Below are positions 16,580 through 23,864 of a stretch of DNA of 64,000 bases, one piece after another. Below the pieces are notes generated by a model, which was not told the DNA's origin, searched no databases, and saw only the letters and a list, made by a program, of their open reading frames with translations. The stretch lies in the NCBI RefSeq assembly GCF_017873335.1, contig NZ_JAGGKB010000004.1, positions 1-64,000 of the forward strand. The letters run 5' to 3'. A program made the translations under genes and the position numbers. How positions within the stretch are numbered: the first letter of the stretch is position 1; each line of letters opens with the position of its first letter. The DNA comes from Thermococcus stetteri (lineage in GTDB: Archaea > Methanobacteriota_B > Thermococci > Thermococcales > Thermococcaceae).

Positions 16580-18322
16580 ATGGTCGATTTCAGGTTTGAG
16601 GTCAAAGCGCGCGATGCCGCGGGAAGGATAGGAAAGCTCACGGTCAACGGGAAGACAATAGAGACGCCTGCAATAATGCCCGTCATCAATCCAAAACAGC
16701 TGATCGTGACGCCGAAAGAGCTCAAGGACATAGGCTTCGGGATTATAATCACGAACTCATACATAATATACAAGACTCCAGAGCTTAGGGAGAAGGCGCT
16801 TGAAGTTGGGATACACAAACTCCTCGACTACAACGGGATAATCGAGGTTGACTCAGGCTCATTCCAGCTCATGCGCTACGGCGGCGTCGACGTTACGAAC
16901 AGGGAAATCGTGGAGTTCCAGCACAGGATAGGCGTTGACATAGGGACTTTCCTTGACATTCCGACGCCACCGGACGCGCCGAGGGAGAAAGCCGAGGAAG
17001 ACCTAAGGATAACGCTGGAGAGGGCGAAGGAAGCCGAAGAAATCAAGGAGATAGCGATGAACGCCGCCGTGCAGGGCTCGACCTATCCTGATCTGAGGAC
17101 GTACGCGGCGAGAGAACTAAGCAGGATGAAGTTCGAGATACATCCGATTGGCGCGGTTGTTCCGCTGATGGAGAGCTATCGCTATAGAGACCTCGTAGAT
17201 GTTGTCATAGCCTCGAAGGTGGGACTGAGACCGGACAGGCCCGTTCACCTCTTCGGAGCCGGCCACCCGATGATCTTCGCACTGGCAGTTGCCATGGGGA
17301 TAGATCTCTTTGACTCGGCCAGCTACGCCCTCTACGCCAAGGACGACCGCTACTTAACACCCGAAGGTACGAAGAGGCTGGAGGAGCTTGAGTACTTCCC
17401 GTGCTCCTGTCCCGTGTGCTCCCGCTACACGCCGCAGGAGCTACGCGAAATGCCGAAGGAAGAGAGGACGAGGCTTCTGGCTCTCCACAACCTCTGGGTC
17501 ATAAAGGAGGAACTCAACAGGGTCAAGCAAGCGATTAAGGAAGGCGAGCTGTGGCGTCTCGTCGATGAGAGGGCGCGCTCACACCCGAAGCTCTACGCGG
17601 CCTACAAGAGACTTCTCGAGTACAGAGAATACCTTGAGAAGAACGAGCCGGTAACCAAAGCCAGCGCCTTCTTCAAGGTCAGTGAAGAGGCTCTGAGGTG
17701 GCCGATTGTCCAGCGCGCAAAGGAGAGGGCTGAACGCGTTAAGGCCAAGTTCCCGGAAACGATAGAACACCCAATCTTCGGTGAGGTTCCGAAGTATCTC
17801 TCACTCAGCTATCCGTTCGCCCAGAGTGAGGGCGAGGAGGACTTCACAGTTGAGAAGCCCGAGAAGGGTGAAGCTAGAAACTACGTCATGGCCGTTGCTG
17901 AGTACCAGTTCGGCGAGGGGGCTAGCGAGGCTTTCAAGGACGCCTTCGTCGAGCTCTCAAGGAAGACTGGAATGCCGAGGCAGATAAAGGCCAAAGGGAA
18001 GCATCTCGCTACCTTCAGAGCGGAAGACGGCCTGCTGACCCTCGGCATCGAGGGGGCGAAGAGGCTTCACAAGGCCCTGCCGTTCCCGAGGATGAGGGTG
18101 GTTGTGAACTCAGATGCAGAGCCCTTCGCACGGAAGGGTAAGAACGTCTTCGCGAAGTTCGTCATAGATGCCGACCCGAACATAAGGCCCTACGACGAGG
18201 TTCTGGTGGTGAACGAGGAGGACGAGCTTCTGGCGACGGGACAAACTCTCCTCAACGGCGAGGAGCTGAAGGTATTCCAGCAGGGGTTAGCAGTGAAAGT
18301 GAGAAGGGGAGTTGGGGATTAA
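16580..18322 (+). CDS. tgtA: tRNA-guanine(15) transglycosylase (archaeosine)
   Basis: 580 residues. It replaces guanine 15 of tRNA with preQ0 in archaeosine biosynthesis. The catalytic TIM barrel shows VDSGSFQLMRYGGVDV, the DIPTPPDAP motif, HPIGAVVPLMESYRYRD and the zinc site CSCPVCSRY near residue 280. A C-terminal PUA domain follows (NSDAEPFARKGKNVFAKF). The ATG at 16580 is preferred because AAAGGTGAG lies 5 nt upstream; the earlier GTG is inside that ribosome binding site. Confidence 0.95.
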   Translation: MVDFRFEVKARDAAGRIGKLTVNGKTIETPAIMPVINPKQLIVTPKELKDIGFGIIITNSYIIYKTPELREKALEVGIHKLLDYNGIIEVDSGSFQLMRYGGVDVTNREIVEFQHRIGVDIGTFLDIPTPPDAPREKAEEDLRITLERAKEAEEIKEIAMNAAVQGSTYPDLRTYAARELSRMKFEIHPIGAVVPLMESYRYRDLVDVVIASKVGLRPDRPVHLFGAGHPMIFALAVAMGIDLFDSASYALYAKDDRYLTPEGTKRLEELEYFPCSCPVCSRYTPQELREMPKEERTRLLALHNLWVIKEELNRVKQAIKEGELWRLVDERARSHPKLYAAYKRLLEYREYLEKNEPVTKASAFFKVSEEALRWPIVQRAKERAERVKAKFPETIEHPIFGEVPKYLSLSYPFAQSEGEEDFTVEKPEKGEARNYVMAVAEYQFGEGASEAFKDAFVELSRKTGMPRQIKAKGKHLATFRAEDGLLTLGIEGAKRLHKALPFPRMRVVVNSDAEPFARKGKNVFAKFVIDADPNIRPYDEVLVVNEEDELLATGQTLLNGEELKVFQQGLAVKVRRGVGD

Positions 18323-19056
18323 CTTTTCAGGTACTTTCCATATCCTCTCTTTTTAAGCCATTTAACAACCTCAGAATGAAGCCACTTAACTGGAACTGGA
18401 TTTTCAGGGGAAAGGTGATATTTACTGAACTTTGCACGACACTGGTCCGGGAAATTCTCGCATAGATAAGCATAGCTGATCACGACCAGCAGGAGATAAA
18501 AGCGCCGCATAAACCACGGCCCGTTGATACATTCCATTGGTTCTTCGTCTCCCTCCTCTGTTCTGCACTCGCTCTCATCGCGCAGAGCCTTTAGATACGG
18601 TTTCATCGCCAGAAACGAGTCGAGGATTAGCCCACCGTACTGCTCTTGGATAAACCAGTCTCCAACAAAGTCCCTGTAAACAAAGTATCCAACTCGATTT
18701 AGGGTTATGCTGGCATCGCTGACGAGTTTTCTTTTCTCGTTGTCTTTCAGGAAATTCTCTACGGAAAGAACATTCCCATCGTTATTCCGAGTGCTCCAAG
18801 AGCTGATTTCCCTTAGCTTTTCCTTCAGGCTTTCGTCCATCATGTTGTAGACTTCAGAAACGGCCTCAAAGTTCAGTTCCTTTATTGCTATATCAAGCTC
18901 GTAGATAGTAACTGCCATCATAACGGTTGCGAGAGTTGATGCAAGAGTTAAGACCGCTAGTGTGATATTTATGTCCTTTGTTAGCCACCAAGCAATAACT
19001 GTTGCAACCAGTATGATTACGGCAAAAAATAATGCTACCCTCTGTATTCTACTCAT
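18319..19056 (-). CDS. Hypothetical membrane-anchored protein
   Basis: 245 residues. Two N-terminal membrane spans (VALFFAVIILVATVIAWWL and ITLAVLTLASTLATVMMAVTI) are followed by a soluble helical domain rich in charged and aromatic residues (FVYRDFVGDWFIQEQYGGLIL). The layout resembles membrane proteins with a DUF4760-like cytosolic domain, but I cannot confirm this. It ends against tgtA (4-nt overlap) and starts next to the first tRNA-Val gene. Its AT content and position mark the beginning of the accessory island. Confidence 0.7.
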   Translation of the reverse strand: MSRIQRVALFFAVIILVATVIAWWLTKDINITLAVLTLASTLATVMMAVTIYELDIAIKELNFEAVSEVYNMMDESLKEKLREISSWSTRNNDGNVLSVENFLKDNEKRKLVSDASITLNRVGYFVYRDFVGDWFIQEQYGGLILDSFLAMKPYLKALRDESECRTEEGDEEPMECINGPWFMRRFYLLLVVISYAYLCENFPDQCRAKFSKYHLSPENPVPVKWLHSEVVKWLKKRGYGKYLKS

Positions 19057-19070
19057 AGCCAGCCTCCCAC

Positions 19071-19200
19071 TTTAAAGAACGCCGAAAAAAATTATAAGGC
19101 TTTTACTGTTCCGCCTTCCGGGCGGGCCCGTGGTCTAGATGGTTATGACGCCACCCTTACAAGGTGGAGGTCCGGGGTTCGAATCCCCGCGGGCCCACCA
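19071..19200 (+). repeat. Duplicated tRNA-Val block, copy A
   Basis: This 130-bp stretch (promoter plus whole tRNA) recurs at 21886-22014. The two differ only by one A in a poly-A run and by a G/T substitution in the leader. The promoter is duplicated too, so the repeat is longer than the usual tRNA 3'-end copy left by an integrase. Confidence 0.9.
19124..19200 (+). tRNA. tRNA-Val(TAC), copy A
   Basis: The acceptor stem GGGCCCG pairs with CGGGCCC. The anticodon stem CCACC/GGTGG has loop CTTACAA (anticodon TAC). The T arm GGGGTTCGAATCCCC is present, and CCA is encoded at the 3' end. A TATA-like AATTATAAGG lies about 30 nt upstream. Confidence 0.95.
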
Positions 19201-19757
19201 CAAAAACTTTGCAGGACAAAGTTTCATCAAAGTTTGTAGCCCCTTCTTGAAGTGCTTTATGAGAGGTTTTCTGCTTGAAGCCAATTGTTTTGAATGGGAA
19301 CTCCGTTAGGTAAGGGCTTTTCTGACCTCTTCCCCGCCGTGAAGGGCGAGGCTTGAAAAAGAAAAAAGTAATGGGTTTAACTCTAAAAAGACACCCGTAG
19401 GGCGTCAGAAGAAAGTAACCTACATGAATAGGGCCTTAGTAAAGAGAGTTCCAGTTTGAAGGGAATGTTTCAGAATTTAAAACCTGCTTGAATTCACAAT
19501 CTTGCAAAGAGCTACGGACTTTTTGTGAAGTTCTTTTCCGAAAGCTTCCTGTGCTCTCAAACCTCCGGTAGTGGGGCTTCACCCCGCACTCAAGGCTTTT
19601 TCCGGAATCTGGATACAAACTCGTGAACTCGAAATATTCGGTGATAGTTGTGCATACGGGTTGTACACTTAGGCTGCATTTTAGAGACCGAAATTTTCTT
19701 ATAGTTCTTTGTAACAACCACGTATGAACTCTCTTAAAAGGGTTAGGAGGTTCTCAA
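19201..19757. other. Gene-poor stretch between tRNA-Val copy A and the transglutaminase-like gene
   Basis: No convincing gene. It contains a 15-bp repeat (AAAGTTTCATCAAAG at 19218-19232, again at 22296-22310), an IS200/IS605-like end at 19321-19370, and short inverted repeats such as CTTCTTTTAAAAGCTTC-like sequence shared with 22480-22520. A minus-strand frame of 93 codons (19436-19717) has an unnatural composition and is not called. Confidence 0.5.
19321..19370. repeat. Solo IS200/IS605-like element end
   Basis: TCTGACCTCTTCCCCGCC, then GTGAAGGGCGAGGCTT, then an A/G-rich tail. TCTGACCTC(C)TCCCCGCC also occurs at 57273-57290 in the IS200/IS605 element, and GAAGGGCGAGGCTT occurs at 229-242. 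No transposase sequence is attached, so this is a remnant or a non-autonomous copy. Confidence 0.55.
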
Positions 19758-21572
19758 ATGTCCGAAAAGGATCTTCACTATCTTATTACGCGGGTTATCA
19801 ATCCCTATTTGAATTGGATTACCGCCTCTTTGCGTTCTAACAATCGCGTCTTATATGGCCGTGATGGCTATACCCGCATCCACTGGATGGATCATACTTT
19901 AAGTGATACGTTTGCATCAGAGCTTGAAGAGTGGAGAAATAATCTCTGGTATAGCTACAGAGAGGATTTTCTTGAGCGTGGTGCCGAGATTTTGGATTCC
20001 CTTCTTGAAATTATGATCAGGATTGAGGCTAAACTTCCTGACAACGACAGCAAGGGTAAGATAATGTCCAATTTATGGGAAATGGCTGGGAAGGTAGAGG
20101 CTTATCTTGGACTCAATGGCTATTTGGAGTCAAGGAAAGATTACTTCATCAACAAGGCAGTTGAAATTAGGAGGCGAGATGAAGAACTTAGACGAAAACT
20201 GGAAAAACAGAAGAAAAAAGAGGATGTTGGCGGCAAAGTGGACAGAAGGTTGGCTAGAAAGTCCATCTCGGGGCCGGAAAGAAAAATTGGCTCCACCACT
20301 AACAAAAGAACCTTTCTCACAACACCCTCGCAAGAAAAGCCTAAGAAAAAGCGAAAATGGAAGCTCCCTTGGAAAAAGTTCTTTGGGTTTATGTTGATGT
20401 TCTTGATATTCTTTGCCCTCTACGATCTAAGTCACACTAATGGACGACTTGTGCGGCAGGTTATCCCAGATGATATTGAAACTAAGATTTTGGAGTTTTG
20501 GGGCACAGTGGAGAACTCCACTGAAGAAGTGGCATCCGTAAAGTCGCCAGATGATATTGAAACTAAGATTTTGGAGTTTTGGGGCACAGTGGAGAACTCC
20601 ACTGAAGAAGTGGCATCCGTAAAGTCGCTGGCATCCACTGCAGTTGCATGCTCCAAGGCTGATTATTCGTTGGAGGCTGCGTTGGAATGTTACCTTAACG
20701 ATCCGGATGAGTTCCGAGCCTTGGAACCTCTGGCATCCCAACTAAAGAGCTCGACTCTGCAGGAGAGCGCGTGGAATATCTTGGCGTGGGAGGATCAACA
20801 CATCCAATATGATTGGGCAAAATACCACGGTTTGGGATCGATTAAGATACAGAAGCCATCTGAGACTATTCAGAGTGGCTCGGGGGTTTGCGTGGATTAC
20901 GCTATCTTGACTGCAGGCCTGCTCTTGGCAATGAACTATTCCCCAGTATCCATATTTGAAATTAACTTCTTAAACGATCCGACGGGACATGCAGCCACTG
21001 CGATAAAAATTAACGGGCAGTTCTTTATGGTAGACCAGCATCCACCAATAATGGATTTAGGGACGTACTGGAAGTACTGGGCCTATTGGCGCAGCGAGTA
21101 CTCTGACGGAACCCTAAGCAATTTGATAATATCCTCTGCAAAGGTCTATGAGGCAAGATTGGAGTCAGGAAAAGTTGTTGTTGACTACGTGGGAACTCTG
21201 ACTGGTGAAGAATTCAAGAAATACGATTACACTTTCTCAGAGACTGATTTAACAAAGCTTATCTCAGATTTGAGGGCAAAGTTCATCAGAAAGTTCCCAA
21301 ACTTGCAGCTGGACTCAAAGATTTCTAACCTTGACACTGCTGCGTATTTGCCGTATGGTTACTCCGATGGAGTTGTGTGGCAAACTACGTTTCCGTATCT
21401 CACCGAGCACTACAACCCTCTATTCCACGACAAGTTTGTTGATTACATATATTCTCAGATAACCGACAGCAGGGAGATTGTTTCTGACTTAAGAACCTAC
21501 AACAGGTTTTGGGTTAAGGGGCAGATAGAGGGGGATAACATGAAGGTAATTCTATGCTTAGCCAAAAAGTAG
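19758..21572 (+). CDS. Membrane-anchored transglutaminase-like protein
   Basis: 604 residues. An N-terminal helical domain of unknown type is followed by a very basic linker (residues 150-205) and one membrane span (FFGFMLMFLIFFALYDL, about 208-226). Then comes a perfectly duplicated 27-residue segment (237-290) and a transglutaminase/cysteine-protease-like domain. The likely catalytic triad is Cys378 (GSGVCVDYA), His411 (TGHAATAI) and Asp426 (MVDQHPP). The domain probably faces outward. AGGAGGTT precedes the ATG. The gene is alone between two tRNA-Val copies. Its AT-richness differs from core genes, and the target is unknown. Confidence 0.75.
   Translation: MSEKDLHYLITRVINPYLNWITASLRSNNRVLYGRDGYTRIHWMDHTLSDTFASELEEWRNNLWYSYREDFLERGAEILDSLLEIMIRIEAKLPDNDSKGKIMSNLWEMAGKVEAYLGLNGYLESRKDYFINKAVEIRRRDEELRRKLEKQKKKEDVGGKVDRRLARKSISGPERKIGSTTNKRTFLTTPSQEKPKKKRKWKLPWKKFFGFMLMFLIFFALYDLSHTNGRLVRQVIPDDIETKILEFWGTVENSTEEVASVKSPDDIETKILEFWGTVENSTEEVASVKSLASTAVACSKADYSLEAALECYLNDPDEFRALEPLASQLKSSTLQESAWNILAWEDQHIQYDWAKYHGLGSIKIQKPSETIQSGSGVCVDYAILTAGLLLAMNYSPVSIFEINFLNDPTGHAATAIKINGQFFMVDQHPPIMDLGTYWKYWAYWRSEYSDGTLSNLIISSAKVYEARLESGKVVVDYVGTLTGEEFKKYDYTFSETDLTKLISDLRAKFIRKFPNLQLDSKISNLDTAAYLPYGYSDGVVWQTTFPYLTEHYNPLFHDKFVDYIYSQITDSREIVSDLRTYNRFWVKGQIEGDNMKVILCLAKK
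20466..20627 (+). repeat. Perfect 81-bp tandem duplication inside a gene
   Basis: Units 20466-20546 and 20547-20627 are identical at every base and in frame (27 codons each, beginning PDDIETKILEFWGTVENSTE). Identity at synonymous positions indicates a recent duplication. It lies just after the membrane span, in the linker to the transglutaminase-like domain. Confidence 0.95.
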
Positions 21573-21885
21573 CGAGAATAAAACCGTTCATGTGTCTCTG
21601 TTTTATTATGTTGCCTTCTTTCCCCTCCGGAAACTTTCAGTTTTTGGTTATTTTTGTGAGGAGTGATGCGGTCTGAAGATGAATCGAGATAGAGGGCAAC
21701 GACCTCGTCGTCACCATCTACATTGGGGACGCGAGGTAGTTCAGTACCGGTAATCTCTGTAGTCGTCAGAGTAGTTTCTCCTTCCGCCCTTTTTGCTCCT
21801 GCCGCCGTTTCTGCGCCCCCTGCTGTGGCTCCTGGAACGACCGGAGTTCCCGGAGTAGCCCCTTCCAAGTTATCCTAACAGTATG
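21573..21885. other. Gene-free stretch with possible gene-end remnant
   Basis: About 310 bp between the transglutaminase-like gene and the second tRNA block. The plus strand has a short open piece ending EGNDLVVTIYIGDAR near 21728, which looks like the tail of a lost protein. The rest is rich in Pro/Ala/Thr codons on the minus strand without a credible start. No gene is called. Confidence 0.4.
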
Positions 21886-22014
21886 TTTAAAGAACGCCGA
21901 AAAAATTATAAGGCTTTTACTGTTCCTCCTTCCGGGCGGGCCCGTGGTCTAGATGGTTATGACGCCACCCTTACAAGGTGGAGGTCCGGGGTTCGAATCC
22001 CCGCGGGCCCACCA
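21886..22014 (+). repeat. Duplicated tRNA-Val block, copy B
   Basis: Second copy of the leader plus tRNA at 19071-19200. Together the two copies form a 2.8-kb direct-repeat bracket around the transglutaminase-like gene. Confidence 0.9.
21938..22014 (+). tRNA. tRNA-Val(TAC), copy B
   Basis: All 77 nt are identical to the tRNA at 19124-19200, including the encoded CCA and the TAC anticodon. Its own TATA-containing leader is also present, so both copies should be expressible. Confidence 0.95.
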
Positions 22015-22129
22015 TAACAGCCCTTTCTTGCGAAAGCGCTGGCGGAAGAGGAGTATGCACTTCTAACAAGCTGGTTTTGGAGTGGGTTTACCTACCAGTT
22101 GCTAGATTTACAGGATTTCCTCTCAGTAT

Positions 22130-22146
22130 AGCGCTCGAAGAGCGCT
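22130..22146. repeat. Hairpin A with GAA loop
   Basis: AGCGCTC-GAA-GAGCGCT is a perfect 7-bp stem, preceded by CTCAGTAT and followed by AAAAAGAAAG. Its partner at 22392-22408 has the same loop and flanks but a different stem. Confidence 0.7.
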
Positions 22147-22391
22147 AAAAAGAAAGTTGAAATCACAATTGGCTGGGGGATTTTGGAGTTAAACCCGCGT
22201 GAGTTTGCCTTTTTAAGAGCATACGCTCATCAATGGGCAGTTTAATAAGAAGGGGACCTTTTGGTCAAGCTTTTTTCTAAAAAGCTTGCTGGCGAAAAGT
22301 TTCATCAAAGATGGAATGTCCTTTTGAGCTTCCTATTTTTCAGTGATTCTCATCACCAATTGACAATTCTCATGGGGTTTACTCACAATAT

Positions 22392-22408
22392 AACGCCCGA
22401 AGGGCGTT
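22392..22408. repeat. Hairpin B with GAA loop
   Basis: AACGCCC-GAA-GGGCGTT is a perfect 7-bp stem, preceded by CTCACAATAT and followed by AAAAAGAAGA. Relative to hairpin A, two base pairs are changed on both strands, so pairing is kept. Confidence 0.7.
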
Positions 22409-22628
22409 AAAAAGAAGAAAACCCTTATTCATCTGCAAATTTGTCATGAGAATCCCAATTCTCAGCAAATTTCACGAAGACATTCGAACTTTTGGTGAAG
22501 CTTCTTTTAAAAGCTTCAGTGCCGCTTTCACTAACGTTCAAGCGTCTTTAACAACGGATAGGGAAAATTGGTATGCGGTTTTAACATGCTCCAAAACCCT
22601 TATGTATTTAAACTGGTGACAATAAAAT

Positions 22629-23373
22629 ATGTCAAAAAAGGAGATAATCCTTGGTCTCACACTAGCAATATTTTGTGCCATAGTTATAATAATCGGTACC
22701 GAGACTTGGAACTTCCCATACTGGCTACTTGGAGTTCTTATTGGATTATCGCTATTAGTACTATCCATTACTAAATCTAACTGGAAAATAAAAGACTGGT
22801 ATACGTTCATAATCTCATCATTAACAATCTCACTTGTGATTCTAATTGCATATTGGATGGGATGGACGATTAATCCTAAAGAAAAAGGTTTATCCAAATG
22901 TAAGCGATATTATCTTAGGGTTATCTGCAATAGCAACGGTATTAATGGTGTTCTATGTGGCAATGCAAACCCAAGCTACTAAGGAATCTATTGAGGAAAT
23001 GAAGACACAGAGGTTGATTAATGTTATATTGCCTGCATCCAGTATGTTACTTGAGATTAAGGATCTCATTAAAGACAAGGAAGAATGCCTTAGGGGTCGG
23101 GAAGATGTTTGGGGGGATGCACCTTGGAGGGATAGTACCTTTGGCCAATTGAGAGATTTGAAAGAATGCCTAAAAAGGTCCGAGTTGACATTCGTTGCTT
23201 CGTTAATCCCAGAACGTAGATTATACCAAGCTCTAGAAGAGTATCAAACCACTATTATCTCCCTCAGGGAAGCTTATGGTAAACTGTCCTACGTTCTAGA
23301 TACAAATCCTAAAGTTTCAGAGACCATTCACACAATTATGATAGAGAGCAATGTGAAAATAAAAATGAAAAAC
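22629..23373 (+). pseudogene. Membrane protein, frameshifted and truncated by an IS1595 relic
   Basis: The first frame (from 22629) starts MSKKEIILGLTLAIFCAIVI and has three or four membrane spans up to WMGWTINPKE. At an A-rich run near 22880 the frame changes, and the continuation (KKVYPNVSDIILGLSAIATV, then a coiled helical region ending near NVKIKMKN) lies in the next frame. It runs directly into the IS1595 copy at 23373, so the native C terminus is lost. The layout (membrane spans plus a helical cytosolic domain) is like the protein at 18319-19056. I do not recognise the family. Confidence 0.7.
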
Positions 23374-23839
23374 GCTCATCTAGGTATTCTGGTTGATATT
23401 AGTTCTGGGAACCACCCCCACCTGTTATTCAGAATCAACGCCAGAAAGTCCAAATAACCCTGCAACCACCTGAAACTAACACCACGATACTTCCTCAGAT
23501 AAGCCCTCAGAAAACCATGCCTGTTCTCACAACTGTTAACATGAACCTCACCACGCGCAAACCCCCTCCCAGAATGATTAACCCGCTCATGAGAACTGAT
23601 AACCCCCAAACCCTCCCTCAGAGAATCATAAATGGAATACTCGTCAGTAAAAACCTTCAGTTCGCCCGCAATCAAGCTACTCCGTCTGGCCAGCGGATTT
23701 GTCTGATTGTCCTGTAACACTCTTCTGGGTCTGGTAAGAATAATCTTCTGGCGATAACATCGTTTGTAATTACCCCCGTCATGTTGAGTACTTAGGAAGA
23801 AAACTTTAAAGCCTTTCAGTCACAATAAGTAGATGAGCC
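23373..23839 (-). mobile_element. IS1595-family element, copy 3 (internally deleted)
   Basis: A 467-bp copy with both terminal inverted repeats (CGCTCATCTAGGTATT at the left; GGCTCATCTACTTATT inward from the right). The transposase start (minus strand from 23781) runs to RQIRWPDGVA and then joins directly to LIAGELKVFTDEYS, losing the zinc ribbon and the first catalytic Asp. The same join, GGAGTAGCTTGATTGCGGG, is in copy 4. The flanks show no 8-bp direct repeat. The right end lies 25 bp before the unknown gene at 23865. Confidence 0.85.
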
Positions 23840-23864
23840 TTAATGTGGGGTAAAATGAGGTGAC

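Larger units (their letters stand above)
22015..22628. other. Gene-free stretch with two related hairpins
   Basis: Roughly 610 bp with no supported CDS. It holds two GAA-loop hairpins (22130-22146 and 22392-22408), each followed by TAAAAAGAA. It also has the second copy of AAAGTTTCATCAAAG and further A/T-rich inverted repeats such as AAGCTTTTTTCTAAAAAGCTT near 22268. It looks like accumulated remnants of small mobile elements next to the tRNA. Confidence 0.5.

Noticed and set aside
19436-19717. Minus-strand frame of 93 codons
   Set aside because: Cys/Ser-rich composition unlike Thermococcales proteins and no start signal.
21497-21868. Minus-strand frame rich in Gly, Ala and Thr
   Set aside because: Low-complexity translation, no ribosome binding site, and it overlaps the end of the transglutaminase-like gene; not credible as a protein.
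23365-23847. Target-site duplication around IS copies 3 and 4
   Set aside because: The octamers flanking copy 3 (ATGAAAAA and TTAATGTG) and copy 4 (AACGACGA and TAACGTTT) do not match, in either orientation or between copies.
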